Below, one piece after another: positions 8,499 to 17,999 of a stretch of DNA of 64,000 nt. The first letter of the stretch is position 1, and each line of letters starts with the position of its first letter. A program made the position numbers and the translations under genes. The stretch is from Sphingobium ummariense RL-3. Its GTDB lineage: Bacteria > Pseudomonadota > Alphaproteobacteria > Sphingomonadales > Sphingomonadaceae. Where the stretch lies: NCBI RefSeq assembly GCF_000447205.1, contig NZ_AUWY01000136.1:124001-188000 (forward strand). The letters are read 5' to 3'. The notes beneath the pieces were generated by a model that was given only the letters and a program-made list of their open reading frames with translations, was not told the origin of the DNA and made no database searches.

Positions 8499-9349
8499 GA
8501 TGGCTCTCCGGTTGTGTTTTGATGTTCAAGCGGATCGAAATTGGTCGCGATCGTGATGTCACGCCAGGCGTCGATGTCGCGGCGGAAGGCCGCCAGCTTA
8601 CGCTCGGCGATCGCGTGCGCGGCCGGCCCGAGGGGCAGATGAAGCGGGGCATCGTCGGCATCGACGGCTTGCAGGATCACCGCGACCGCCTTGTCGGGAT
8701 CGCCCGCCTGATGACCGTCGTTGGTCTCGCGATAGGGCTTGCGCGAGGTCGCGGCATATTCCGGCATCTCGTTTGCCGCCATCGTGATCGAACGGCCCAG
8801 GAAGTCGGTGCGGAACGGGCCGGGCTCGACGATAAGCACGCGAATGCCGAACGGCTTGAGTTCGCCGGCGAGCGCCTCGGAAATCCCTTCCACGGCAAAC
8901 TTGCTGGCGTGGTAGTAGCCGCCGCCGCCCCGGCCCTCGATGCCCGCGCCGGACGACATATTGACGATCGTTCCGCCGGAACGTCGCAGGACCGGCAGCG
9001 CGGCTCTGGTGGTCTCGATCAGCCCGAAGACGTTGACCTCGAACATCGGCCGATATTCCTCGGGCGTTGCTTCCTCGATCGCGCCGAACAGCGCGTAGCC
9101 GGCGTTGTTCACGAGCACGTCGAAGCCGCCAAAGGTCTCGACCGCCTTTGCGACTGCTGCCCTGGCTGCCGCGGCATCGGTCACGTCGAGCGGCAAGGTG
9201 ATCATGCGGTCGCCGAAAGGCCCGGCCATGTCCTCGATCGTCTCGACATTGCGGGCCGTCGCGACGACCCGGTCGCCCCGCTGTGCTGCCGCGAGCGCGA
9301 GCCGCCGGCCAAAGCCGCTTGAGCAGCCAGTGATGAGCCAGGTTTTCAT
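8495..9349 (-). CDS. SDR-family NAD(P)-dependent oxidoreductase
   Basis: A 284 aa classical short-chain dehydrogenase/reductase. The cofactor motif TGCSSGFG spans residues 7-14, LVNNAGYALFG is near residue 85, and the catalytic Ser precedes the YYHASK Tyr/Lys pair near residue 150. GGAGG sits 9 nt before the ATG. It is the first gene of the minus-strand cluster and starts about 100 bp from the divergent LysR gene, with a LysR-type palindrome between them. Regulation by that LysR is inferred from the layout. The substrate is unknown. Confidence 0.85.
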   Translation of the reverse strand: MKTWLITGCSSGFGRRLALAAAQRGDRVVATARNVETIEDMAGPFGDRMITLPLDVTDAAAARAAVAKAVETFGGFDVLVNNAGYALFGAIEEATPEEYRPMFEVNVFGLIETTRAALPVLRRSGGTIVNMSSGAGIEGRGGGGYYHASKFAVEGISEALAGELKPFGIRVLIVEPGPFRTDFLGRSITMAANEMPEYAATSRKPYRETNDGHQAGDPDKAVAVILQAVDADDAPLHLPLGPAAHAIAERKLAAFRRDIDAWRDITIATNFDPLEHQNTTGEPS

Positions 9350-9373
9350 GATTAGGTACCTCCAGATGGAGGG

Positions 9374-9391
9374 AATCTAGGCATTTAGATT
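9374..9391. promoter_or_regulatory. Candidate LysR-type operator between SDR and lysR
   Basis: A perfect inverted repeat AATCTA-N6-TAGATT lies in the SDR/LysR divergent intergenic region. It fits the T-N11-A architecture of LysR-type binding sites. A second dyad, CCTCCA-GA-TGGAGG at 9359-9372, overlaps the SDR ribosome-binding site. Function is inferred from position and symmetry only. Confidence 0.5.
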
Positions 9392-9448
9392 TGTTCTTTT
9401 AGTGACATGATCGTACTCTCGCCGTTCACTTTTGTACGGGCAGTCGCG

Positions 9449-10309
9449 ATGGAATGGAGTGACGTCAGGATCTTTCTTGCTGTTGCGCGGTCGGGTACCC
9501 TCGGCGGAGCCGCGCGGTCGCTTCAGACGAGCCATCCGACCGTCGGCAGGCGCCTTCGCGCGCTTGAACAGGCGATGGGTCACACGCTCTTCCAGCGCAC
9601 AGCCGATGGTCTGGTTCTGACCGAAGAGGGCCACGGTATCATCGCGCTGGCCGAACAGATGGAGGAAGGCGCGCTGGCCATGGAGCGCCGGCTTGCGGGG
9701 CAGGAGCAGGATCTAAGGGGCAGCCTGCGCATTTCGTCAGCGGACTGGTTCGGGGCCTACGTCCTCCCTCCTATCCTGGCGGATTTCTCGAAAGCCTATC
9801 CCAATGTCGATGTGGAGATCCTGACCGGCACGCGCCAATTCAGCCTCGCCCAACGGGAAGCCGATGTCGCCTTTCGTATCGTTCCGTTCAACACGGCCGA
9901 TGTCATTCAGCGACGGCTCTTCAGGCTCGAATATGGCGTCTACATCGCGGAGGAAGCTGCTGATCCCAACTTTGGCGACGGAACCGGCTTCCGACTGATC
10001 ACCCATGACACATCCACGGGCCATTTCCCGGACATCGCTTGGCTCACCGAGAGTTTCCCCAATGCGAGACCAATCTTGCGATCCAACAATCGCAACGTCC
10101 AGGGACGCATGTGTCGGGAAGGTGTCGGCATCGCCGTCCTGCCCCGCGTGGTTGGGAATCAGATCCCGGGTATCCGCAAACTGGACCTGCCGACGCCGCC
10201 GCCAGCGCGAGACATCTGGATGGGGTACCACCGGGATCTACGGCGCCTTAAACGTCTTCGGGCGTTCATCTCAACGGTATCGGACCACCTCGTGAACGCG
10301 ACCGCATGA
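9449..10309 (+). CDS. LysR-family transcriptional regulator
   Basis: About 286 aa. The N-terminal winged helix-turn-helix reads VRIFLAVARSGTLGGAAR through HPTVGRRLRALEQAMG, followed by the usual linker helix. The C-terminal half is a periplasmic-binding-protein-like effector domain. ATG 9449, giving MEWSDVRIFL, was chosen because LysR proteins normally begin 2-6 residues before this helix; an in-frame ATG at 9407 would add 14 unusual residues. The gene diverges from the SDR, hydrolase and VOC genes with an AATCTA/TAGATT palindrome between, so it probably controls them and itself. The inducer is unknown. Confidence 0.88.
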   Translation: MEWSDVRIFLAVARSGTLGGAARSLQTSHPTVGRRLRALEQAMGHTLFQRTADGLVLTEEGHGIIALAEQMEEGALAMERRLAGQEQDLRGSLRISSADWFGAYVLPPILADFSKAYPNVDVEILTGTRQFSLAQREADVAFRIVPFNTADVIQRRLFRLEYGVYIAEEAADPNFGDGTGFRLITHDTSTGHFPDIAWLTESFPNARPILRSNNRNVQGRMCREGVGIAVLPRVVGNQIPGIRKLDLPTPPPARDIWMGYHRDLRRLKRLRAFISTVSDHLVNATA

Positions 10310-10585
10310 TGTGCGGCGGGAAATGACTCGAGTGGCCGGAGAACGCCAAGAACAGGGCTGGCGCGCTTGCGTGCACGGTGGTTGCAGTAGGGGCGGTGCG
10401 CGGTTCGCATCCGTTGCGTCCTGGAGTCGGTCAGAAACCGCCGTATCGACGCGCGCGTGAGTGCGCAGCCGACGGGGTTGCTATTGCTGCGCATGAGCAT
10501 GGAGAAGCTCCGCGCACCCAAAGCTTTTGGTTGATGAGAGCTCCGCGCTGGGCACTCTCTGTCCCCGGCCCTCAAGCAATTCCCC

Positions 10586-12175
10586 TCAGCGCCGCGGCTG
10601 AGCCACCGCTGGCCGCGCCACCGCGTACATGCCCAGTGCCATTTCCCGGTAATAGGCGTTGCGATCACCATCTCGCGCATAGACTTCATTGATGCTGTGC
10701 GATGCGCCGGGCACATAGAGAAAGTGGGCCCGCCCGCCGACCTTGCGGAAGGCGGCCTCCAGTCGGTGAACGGCGCCGTCGAGATAATAGGAATCGGCGG
10801 TCCCGACCGCGACATGGACCTTACCGTCCAGATCATGCCGCAATCGGGACCAATCGGTCTCGATCCGATGGCCGATGTCATAATGATCCCGCCAGTAAGC
10901 GGCGACATCGGGATCGATCGCGCCGGTCACACGATCGAACAGAGAGGCCGGCGTCCCGTCCGCGCGGCGCGGCGAGAAGGTCCAGTCGAAAGATCGCAGC
11001 TGGCCGCCGTTATGGCCAAGCACGGTCTCGATCCTCGCGGCCTCCTCGATCGTCATTCTCACGCGGCCATGGGCGCGCTCCAGCGGCCGCGGTGTGCCAT
11101 TGCCGTCGCGGTACATGTTGGCGCCCCGTTGATAGATGTCGACGCCGATGAAAGCCCGGAAATCGACGGGATCAGGAGACGACGGCCAGCTTCCGCCGAA
11201 GAAGGCGGGATAACGCACCATCGCCCAGAGCGCGAACCATCCACCCGAACTATGGCCGGTCAAAAATCGGCCGGAGGGCCTGGCGTCCATCCGATAGCGG
11301 CTTTCCAGATACGGTATGATCTCTTTTGTCAGCGCTTCGCCCCAGGGGCCGTTATTCATGCTATCGGCAAATTCGGTCGTTCCAGTCGGGGAGGAGAAGT
11401 CTAGCGTTACCCAGATCATGGGCGGCATGGCTTTGATCTCCATCAGATGCCAGATGCGCGAGAGCATCTGCCCATCCAGCCTGTGGTTTGATCCGAATGC
11501 GCCGGTGGTGTAGACGGTCGGAAAGGTGATGCGGCCGTGGGGATCATAGCCCGGCGGGGTGAGCACCCAGGCCGCGAGGCTCTGGGGCGTGCCGCGAAAG
11601 CGGGTGAGCGCCGTGGACAGGACCCGTTCGTCGTGCAGATGCGGCTGCGAGGCGAGAATCTGTTCCGCGGCGCGCGGGGGAAGCCCGGTGACATCGAATT
11701 GCGCGGCGGCTGGCGGCAGTTCATGGTCGAGGGCGATCGATGGCCTCGCGTCCAACGGAAAGCGAAGCGTCACCGTTCGCGAGACCAGGTCGCCTTCTCC
11801 CCGTCCGCCATAATTATAGCCGCCATCGCGATCGAGTACGACCTGCACCCGATATTCGCCCGGAGACAGGGCGGCGAGCCCTTTGGGAAACGCCTCTTCC
11901 TGGGCGTCGATGGTGACGGTGTGATCCTGTCCGAAGCTCGCGACATCGCGACCCGCCAGGAAAATTGGGGCATCGTCGGGACCGTTCAGGTCCACATCCT
12001 CGCTGTTGCTGTTGTCGGCGCTCAACGGCGACGCGAAAAGCAGCAACCGACCGGAAGCGTCGTTCCCCAGCGCATCAGGCAGGCTGATGTCGAAGCGGGT
12101 TTCGGGAAGTGTCGCGCCGGTCAGGGCCAGGAGCGGCAGGGGAAGCAGAAGGAAGCGGGTCATTGCGGTCGGCAT
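10586..12175 (-). CDS. Exported esterase of the enterochelin-esterase/CE1-like type
   Basis: About 529 aa with a signal peptide (RFLLLPLPLLALTGATLP). An N-terminal region of about 170 residues resembles a beta-sandwich and precedes an alpha/beta hydrolase domain. There, WVLTPPGYDP opens the fold, FLTGHSSGGWFALW carries the nucleophilic Ser in GxSxG, and PGASHSINEV near the C-terminus supplies a candidate His. The family includes Fes-like and feruloyl or acetyl esterases, and I cannot choose between them. ATG 12175 was used; ATG 12163 is also possible. The same frame stays open to 12790, but that part only mirrors the DUF308 gene and is rejected. No close partner gene is apparent. Confidence 0.72.
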   Translation of the reverse strand: MPTAMTRFLLLPLPLLALTGATLPETRFDISLPDALGNDASGRLLLFASPLSADNSNSEDVDLNGPDDAPIFLAGRDVASFGQDHTVTIDAQEEAFPKGLAALSPGEYRVQVVLDRDGGYNYGGRGEGDLVSRTVTLRFPLDARPSIALDHELPPAAAQFDVTGLPPRAAEQILASQPHLHDERVLSTALTRFRGTPQSLAAWVLTPPGYDPHGRITFPTVYTTGAFGSNHRLDGQMLSRIWHLMEIKAMPPMIWVTLDFSSPTGTTEFADSMNNGPWGEALTKEIIPYLESRYRMDARPSGRFLTGHSSGGWFALWAMVRYPAFFGGSWPSSPDPVDFRAFIGVDIYQRGANMYRDGNGTPRPLERAHGRVRMTIEEAARIETVLGHNGGQLRSFDWTFSPRRADGTPASLFDRVTGAIDPDVAAYWRDHYDIGHRIETDWSRLRHDLDGKVHVAVGTADSYYLDGAVHRLEAAFRKVGGRAHFLYVPGASHSINEVYARDGDRNAYYREMALGMYAVARPAVAQPRR

Positions 12176-12212
12176 TTCCGTTGCTGATCGGCGACTTGGG
12201 ATGGTTCGGTAC

Positions 12213-12242
12213 GCCGGCACTGACCGATAGGGCCGTGCCGGC
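12213..12242. terminator. Stem-loop between DUF308 gene and esterase
   Basis: Perfect 8-bp arms GCCGGCAC / GTGCCGGC with a 14-nt loop lie in the 116-bp gap. There is no clear T-tract, so this is a weak terminator candidate. Confidence 0.25.
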
Positions 12243-12291
12243 GCAGTCCACCACCCTTGTGGAGCCTGGCTTGGCGAAGCGGCGGGGCTGT

Positions 12292-12873
12292 TCAGGCAAC
12301 AACAACCGTCGACCGGCGACGCGCGTCGCTGATCGTCAGGGATATTGCCGAGACGAGGAAGTAGAAGGCGCCGAACGCCGCATAAGGTGCGATATCGGCG
12401 ATGCTGACCGCCGCGGCTCCGGCGGCCTGGACGAGCATGTGAACGCCGGCCAGGCCGGACTGACCGCCACTCAGGATCATCGCCCATTGCGCTCCGGCAG
12501 TCTTCCAGCGCTTTATGCCGGTGATGAGCTGGAACAGGCCCGAAAGCACGGCCCACACGCCAAAAATCTTGAGCACCGCATGCATGCCGTGGGGCAGGGT
12601 CGCCGCCACGGCGACGGCAGTCACCACGCTGACGACGAAATTCAGCATCTGGCTCCTGTTCCGGGCCAGGCCGCCGCTGCGGCGGGCATCGAGATAATTC
12701 GCCAGCGCGTCCCAGGCCGGGTAGGCGACGAGCATGACCGCAGCCAGCGCCAGTATGCTCCTGCCCAGGGTGAAGGCGAGCGCGACCCACGCCGCGGAAA
12801 CCGCAAAGCGCAGATAGTAATAGCTTTTGAGCCAGTTCTGGTTCGTGCCTTGCTTCTCTTTGACCGTCTTCAT
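12292..12873 (-). CDS. DUF308 (HdeD-like) integral membrane protein
   Basis: About 193 aa with five or six hydrophobic segments, for example AALTLGRSILALAAVMLVAYP-like and GVWAVLSGLFQLITGIKRWK. The latter has the VLxGLFQLxTGIxRWK pattern of DUF308/HdeD-family proteins. ATG 12873 was chosen because AAAGGATTATCC precedes it; the longer frame upstream has no good start. Function is unknown: HdeD in enterobacteria is linked to acid resistance, but this should not be transferred. It lies between a sigma factor unit and an esterase on the same strand. Confidence 0.65.
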   Translation of the reverse strand: MKTVKEKQGTNQNWLKSYYYLRFAVSAAWVALAFTLGRSILALAAVMLVAYPAWDALANYLDARRSGGLARNRSQMLNFVVSVVTAVAVAATLPHGMHAVLKIFGVWAVLSGLFQLITGIKRWKTAGAQWAMILSGGQSGLAGVHMLVQAAGAAAVSIADIAPYAAFGAFYFLVSAISLTISDARRRSTVVVA

Positions 12874-12986
12874 GAGGATAATCCTTTCAGTTATGAGGGC
12901 ACAGCCTTCCCGTTCCCGAAAATCGGGCGGCATTGTTGAGGGCGTTAGCGATGGCGCGGCCTGTAGTTCGGCCGCCGATATCGAGC

Positions 12987-13628
12987 TTAAAGGCTGAAGC
13001 GCCGTGGTAATCGCCAGCGTGCTGCGGCCGTGACGGCAGCGCAGCCGACGCTATACCAAACCACTACGTAGAGCGGGTCGTTAAAGGGGCAGCAGAAGGC
13101 GAAAACGAATGCGCCACAGGCGCCGGCCGCAATGCCCGACGCAAGCGCGCTGAGCTTCGGCTGCGTCGGCGCAGCGCGCCGCATCAGCGCTCCCAGCACC
13201 GTGACCACCGGCAGCGAGAGAACGAAGATCGATGCCGCGCACAGCACCCCGCTGGCTGGGGCGGTGCGCTCCAGAAGCGTCCTTTCGGCCACGCCTTCAG
13301 GCGCGACGAACAGGCTGGCGAAAATCGCGGCGGCTCCGACGGCGGCGGCCATGATCACCCCTCGCGCCGGCCGCGCGGTCGGCGAAAAAGAGCGGATGGC
13401 GCACGTACAGGCCACCACTGCCAGAAGGCCGAGGCTCGCCACGCGCCACATCAGAAAGGGGGAATCGGGGATGTGGTGCATGTCGTGGCGCATGAGGCCC
13501 AAAGCGAGGAAAAGAGCGAGCTCCAGCGCGCCGATCCCAAGGACGAGTCCGGCTTCGCGCAGCATGTTCCGGCGCTGGACCTGCGTGAGATTGGCGGACA
13601 GATCGATTATCAGGGATTCATTCGACAT
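12987..13628 (-). CDS. NrsF (DUF1109) family anti-sigma factor
   Basis: A 213 aa membrane protein with about six transmembrane segments. Its C-terminal CCPFNDPLYVVVWYSVGC motif is typical of NrsF/DUF1109 proteins, which hold an ECF sigma factor inactive at the membrane. The conserved cysteine pair in that motif is implicated in metal or oxidant sensing in related systems. The start overlaps the end of the sigma-factor gene by 11 bp, the usual order and coupling for the pair. The role as negative regulator is inferred from family and context. Confidence 0.85.
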   Translation of the reverse strand: MSNESLIIDLSANLTQVQRRNMLREAGLVLGIGALELALFLALGLMRHDMHHIPDSPFLMWRVASLGLLAVVACTCAIRSFSPTARPARGVIMAAAVGAAAIFASLFVAPEGVAERTLLERTAPASGVLCAASIFVLSLPVVTVLGALMRRAAPTQPKLSALASGIAAGACGAFVFAFCCPFNDPLYVVVWYSVGCAAVTAAARWRLPRRFSL

Positions 13629-14229
13629 CGGGCGTCTTCTCTATGATGGCTGCCAGGCGCGCGATGCCGCGATGGATGTTCATCTTCACCGCGGACGGGG
13701 AGAGGCCGGTCTGCCTGGAGGCGTCCTCCACACTATAGCCCTGCACCCGTACCAGCAGGATCGACTGAGCCTGAGCGGGGCGAAGTTGTTCAAGCAGGCC
13801 GGTCAACACCGATCTGCTGACTATCGCCGTCTCATGATCCTCGACCGGGATCTCGTCGGACAGCTCCACGAGCGGGCGGCGTGACAGTTTGCGGAGCTGA
13901 TCGACCCACTTGTTCTTGGCGATCGCCGCCAGCCATGGGCCGAAGGGGTATCGCGGATCGTAGGTATGGCGGCGGCGATGGATGGCCAGGAGCGTCTCCT
14001 GAATCGCATCGTCCACTTGGCCCGACGGAAGTCGGCGCTGGAAGTAGCGGGTCAGCCATTCGGACACTTCGCCCAGCAATCGCCTGTATGCGCCGCCGTG
14101 CCCATCCTGCGCCGCCGCCATCAGGCTGCTCCAGCTGTCGAGCGTTTCCTGAGCGTGGCGCAGACGGCCGGCATCGGTCGGCCCGGACGACGGTTTGGAG
14201 ATCAATCTCGAGAGGAAGTCCGAGCCCAT
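13618..14229 (-). CDS. ECF RNA polymerase sigma factor, SigF-like
   Basis: A 203 aa group-4 sigma factor. Region 2 covers about residues 45-115 (VDDAIQETLLAIHRRRHTYD and WLAAIAKNKWVDQLRK). Region 4 covers about residues 140-195 and ends in the helix-turn-helix GYSVEDASRQTGLSPSAVKM. The sigma70-like region-4 end MNIHRGIARL is typical of ECFs paired with NrsF anti-sigmas. AGGA lies just upstream of the ATG. The gene diverges from the GH31 gene across about 120 bp. I could not identify an autoregulated promoter with confidence. Confidence 0.9.
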   Translation of the reverse strand: MGSDFLSRLISKPSSGPTDAGRLRHAQETLDSWSSLMAAAQDGHGGAYRRLLGEVSEWLTRYFQRRLPSGQVDDAIQETLLAIHRRRHTYDPRYPFGPWLAAIAKNKWVDQLRKLSRRPLVELSDEIPVEDHETAIVSRSVLTGLLEQLRPAQAQSILLVRVQGYSVEDASRQTGLSPSAVKMNIHRGIARLAAIIEKTPDVE

Positions 14230-14350
14230 GCCTTCCTAATTCGCGCTATGTGCGCCTTCGGTCACTCGATGCGGCTTTTTTTGTAATCGCTGGAAATATC
14301 TGCGTAAACAGCGTCGTGAATGCGACTCGGTGCTGAGGATGGAGAGTCGA

Positions 14351-17290
14351 ATGCGTACCGGATATCGGCTTTGGGCGTCGGCAGCGCTTCTGGCCTTCAG
14401 CATTGCGCCGGTCTCAGCGCGGGCGTTGGAAGCTGCGCAGAGCGCCGCTTCGACGGGGCTTGATGCCCGCGGTCACCTGCAAAGCGTGATGCCAGGCGCT
14501 GCCAGCGGCTTCGCCTTCGCCCGTCTTGCCCAGGGGGTGCAGATCCGCGTGGGCGACATCACCAAGAATCTGATCTTCTATGGCCCGGCGACGCTGCGCG
14601 TGAACGCCACGTTGGGCGAAAACTACTGGACCGCGCCCAGCCTGGCTGTCATCGCCAAGCCACAATCCGTTGCCTTCACCGTTTCCGAGACCGCCGACAC
14701 GCTCACCATCAGGAGCGCGAAGCTGCGCGTCGAGGTCAGCAAGGCGAACGGCGCTCTGCGTTTTTACGACGCCTCTGGGAAGCTCTACACCGAGGAAAAT
14801 GCCGCAGCGCCCCAGACGCTGAAGAAGATGATGATATCCGGCGCGCCGACGCTGGAGGCCAGCAACAGCTTCACGCTGCGCCCGGACGAGGCGCTCTATG
14901 GTCTTGGCTTCAACGGCACCGACACCAGCAATCGCCGGGGAAAGGATCTGCTGCTCGTCCAGACCAATGTCGGCATCATCATTCCGGTGCTGATGTCCTC
15001 CCGCCGCTATGGCGTGCTATGGGACAGCTATTCGCAGATGCGGTTCAAGGACGATGCCAATGGCGCATCGATGTGGGCCGAAAGCGCGCCGGGCGGCGTG
15101 GATTATTATTTCATGGCGGGTGAGACGTCCGACGCCGTAGTCGGGGCCTATCGTGCCTTGACTGGCCAGGCGCCGATGTATCCCAAGCAGGCGTTCGGCC
15201 TGTTCATGAGCAAGGAGCGCTATAAGACACAGGCGCAGCTGCTCGATGTCGCCCGCAATTTCCGCAAGGATGGCTTTCCGCTCGATTATATCGTCCAGGA
15301 TTGGCAATATTGGGGATCGGACAAGGACGGCAGCTGGAGCGGCATGACCTGGGATCCGACCCGCTATCCCGATCCCGCCGGCATGGCCCGCGAGGTGCAC
15401 GATCTCCACATGAAGCTGATGGTGTCGATCTGGCCTTCCATCGGGAACGACACGGCGCTGGCGAAGGAACTCGACAGCCACGGCCTGCGCTTCGAGCCGC
15501 TCCACTGGATTTCGAAACATGCGCGCGTCTATGACGCCTACAGCCCGCTGGGCCGGCAGATTTATTTCAAGCACATCAAGTCGGGCCTGCTCGACAAGGG
15601 CGTCGATGCGCTGTGGATGGACGGCACGGAGATCGAAGTGTCGAGCGCGATGTGGAACGCGCAGGACAATATCCGCGATACCAAGGCGCTGGGCAGGAAC
15701 GCGCTCGGCGACTTTACCCGCTACCTCAATCCCTATTCGCTGCTGACCACGCAGGGCACCTATGACGGGCAGCGCGCGACGAGCGAAAAGCGTGTGTTCA
15801 CGCTCACCCGGTCCGGCTGGGCGGGCGCGCAACGCACGGCGGCGGCTTCGTGGAGCGGGGACATCTATTCGAGCTGGAAGACGTTGAAGCAGCAGGTGGC
15901 CGACGGCGTCAACGTGACGGTCACCGGCAATCCCTATTGGACCCAGGACACGGGCGGCTTCTTCGTCGCGGACTTTCCGGGTGGCGAGAAGAACCCTGCA
16001 TGGCGGGAGCTCTATGCCCGCTGGCTGCAATTCTCGGCGTTCAATCCGCTCATGCGCATCCACGGCACCAATGTCGAACGCGAGCCCTATCTGTTCAGGA
16101 CGATGGACCCGGCGGTCTATGCCTCGCTGCTCAAGTCCACCCGGCTGCGCTACCGCATGCTGCCCTATATCTACAGTCTCAGCGCCAAGGTGACATCGGA
16201 CGGCTATACGCTGATGCGGCCGCTGATGATGGACTTCCCCGACGATCGCGCAACCGACACGATCGACGACAGCTTCATGTTCGGCCCCTCGATCCTGGTG
16301 CACCCGGTCACGCGGGCGATGTACAACATCCTGCCACCGCCGGCTGCCACCATCCCCGCGGAATTTCTGCGCACTCCCGACGGCCAGCCGGGGCTTGCAG
16401 GTCAATATTTCGAGGGCGAGAATTTCGAGACGCCTAAATCCCGCTTCGTCGATCTCAAGGTCGATCACACCTGGCCCGACCCGCCGCTGGCTGAAATTCC
16501 GGCCGGCCTTGCCAACCTTCAGCATTTTTCCGCCAAGTGGGAGGGCACGATCACGGCGCCGGAAGATGGCGAATATGAGATAGGGCTGGAGGGCAATGAC
16601 GGCTTTCGCCTGACGCTGGATGGCAAGACGGTCGTAGAAGACTGGGCGGCGGGTTCCGCGCGCTACAAGGGCGCCACGATCACGCTGGGCAAGGGGCAGG
16701 CGGTCAAGGTCGGCATCGACTATTATCAGATAGACGGCAATCGCGTGCTCCGCCTTGCCTGGCGTCGTCCCAGCGAGCGACAGGCGATCGCCGGACCCAA
16801 GCCCGCACTCGACGAGAGCATGGAGACCTATCTGCCCGCCGGGGCGGGGTGGTACGACTTCTGGACAAACGAGCGCTATGAGGGCGGTCGCCGCGTGACG
16901 CGGCAGGCGCCGCTCGACCTGATCCCGCTCTATGTGCGGGCTGGGTCGATCCTGCCGATGGGGCCGAACGTCCAATATGCGACGCAGGACCCGGCCGCCG
17001 CCTATGAAGTGCGTATCTACCCCGGCGCCGACGCGCGCTTCACCCTCTACGAGGATGACAACGAAACCTACGCCTATGAAAAGGGCGCTTGCGTCACATA
17101 TGATCTGGTGTGGAACGATACCACCAAGACGCTGACCGTGGGTGCGCGTCAGGGCAGCTTCCCCGGAATGACGCCCCGCCGCGACCTCAAGATTGTGCTC
17201 ATGAGCAGCACGGGCAAAGGCGGCGTGGACGTGCTACCGGCGACCAAGGTCATTTCCTACACCGGCAAGGCCGCGAAGGTGCAGTTCTGA
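14351..17290 (+). CDS. Exported GH31 glycosidase with inserted PA14 domain, alpha-xylosidase-like
   Basis: About 979 aa with a clear signal peptide (residues 1-27, ending VSARA). The catalytic barrel carries the nucleophile Asp in ALWMDGTEIE (about residue 424) and the acid/base Asp in SWSGDIYSSW (about 504). A PA14 module is inserted in the C-terminal beta-sandwich region (about residues 681-810, GLAGQYFEG to LRLAWRRP). The sandwich then resumes at YLPAGAGWYDFW. This layout resembles PA14-containing alpha-xylosidases that process xyloglucan oligosaccharides. Start ATG 14351 was chosen for GGAG at 14341-14344 and the clean leader; GTG 14330 and ATG 14339 are upstream alternatives. Substrate specificity is an inference. 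Confidence 0.88.
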   Translation: MRTGYRLWASAALLAFSIAPVSARALEAAQSAASTGLDARGHLQSVMPGAASGFAFARLAQGVQIRVGDITKNLIFYGPATLRVNATLGENYWTAPSLAVIAKPQSVAFTVSETADTLTIRSAKLRVEVSKANGALRFYDASGKLYTEENAAAPQTLKKMMISGAPTLEASNSFTLRPDEALYGLGFNGTDTSNRRGKDLLLVQTNVGIIIPVLMSSRRYGVLWDSYSQMRFKDDANGASMWAESAPGGVDYYFMAGETSDAVVGAYRALTGQAPMYPKQAFGLFMSKERYKTQAQLLDVARNFRKDGFPLDYIVQDWQYWGSDKDGSWSGMTWDPTRYPDPAGMAREVHDLHMKLMVSIWPSIGNDTALAKELDSHGLRFEPLHWISKHARVYDAYSPLGRQIYFKHIKSGLLDKGVDALWMDGTEIEVSSAMWNAQDNIRDTKALGRNALGDFTRYLNPYSLLTTQGTYDGQRATSEKRVFTLTRSGWAGAQRTAAASWSGDIYSSWKTLKQQVADGVNVTVTGNPYWTQDTGGFFVADFPGGEKNPAWRELYARWLQFSAFNPLMRIHGTNVEREPYLFRTMDPAVYASLLKSTRLRYRMLPYIYSLSAKVTSDGYTLMRPLMMDFPDDRATDTIDDSFMFGPSILVHPVTRAMYNILPPPAATIPAEFLRTPDGQPGLAGQYFEGENFETPKSRFVDLKVDHTWPDPPLAEIPAGLANLQHFSAKWEGTITAPEDGEYEIGLEGNDGFRLTLDGKTVVEDWAAGSARYKGATITLGKGQAVKVGIDYYQIDGNRVLRLAWRRPSERQAIAGPKPALDESMETYLPAGAGWYDFWTNERYEGGRRVTRQAPLDLIPLYVRAGSILPMGPNVQYATQDPAAAYEVRIYPGADARFTLYEDDNETYAYEKGACVTYDLVWNDTTKTLTVGARQGSFPGMTPRRDLKIVLMSSTGKGGVDVLPATKVISYTGKAAKVQF

Positions 17291-17550
17291 AGAGTGAGCG
17301 CCTGCCAGTCACTTCGCCGCTGGCGTTTTGATCGACAGGCGGTCGCCATGGCGCGAACATTCGCGGTCGGTACAGCGCCGGATCAGGTGGGGACTCTCTG
17401 GAAGGTAATCGCTCGGCCAAACATTGGCGAGCCCATATAGCCCCGCATTTTTCGCGCGTTGTGTCGGCCGAAGAGTATTGTCCGGCGGGACTGGGCGCGT
17501 TTTGCGTCATGGATAATGAGTTAGAGGTACGTTCCACAGGGAGGTTGGGA

Positions 17551-17893
17551 ATGATCGACGGGGGGTGCCTCGGGGCGCGGGTTGCTGGCTCCATCGCGAT
17601 GATGGAGTTGTACGTCGCGGCCATCCCCCTGCGGGCCGGGGCGCAGCTGGTGGACGACCCCAATCACATCATCGGCGAAGGGCCGAACCACAGCCAATTG
17701 ATGCAGACGGCCGAGCATCCGACCGACGGCATCGGCGGCCGTCTGACCAATTCCCCGCAGATGCACCCGGCCGAGGACTGGAAAGTTCATCCACGACCCG
17801 CTCGATTATGGCAGCCGCGTCTACCATACCAGCATCGACACCTTCGATCACCTGAAGGCGGAAGGCGTGTATGACGATCCGTCGGAAGACTGA
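17551..17893 (+). pseudogene. M28 peptidase remnant with large internal deletion
   Basis: The first frame, from ATG 17551 behind GGGAGG, reads HIIGEGPNHSQLMQTAE then GGRLTNSPQMHPAEDW. This is the conserved N-terminal region of a group of exported M28 aminopeptidases. At about 17780 the reading frame must shift by one, after which KFIHDPLDYGSRVYHTS followed by IDTFDHL matches the C-terminal end of the same family, stopping at 17893. All central metal-binding residues are missing. The intact but different M28 gene downstream starts about 100 bp later. The preceding 260 bp (17291-17550) contain no recognisable gene. Confidence 0.65.
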
Positions 17894-17999
17894 CGATCGG
17901 GTGTAGGGCGGACGGTTGCCAGCTACCTTGCCCTCGCTCGAAAAACTGCCCTATCGCCTGGCGAAATCGCGCCGAACTCAACGGAACAGGAAAAAGCTG

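Noticed and set aside
12176..12790. In-frame upstream extension of the esterase open frame
   Set aside because: It is an Arg/Gly/Pro-rich shadow of the DUF308 gene, and the esterase has a clear signal peptide starting at 12175 or 12163.
17302..17330. Terminator after the GH31-PA14 gene
   Set aside because: Only a 5-bp GCCAG/CTGGC stem with a short T run; too weak to call.
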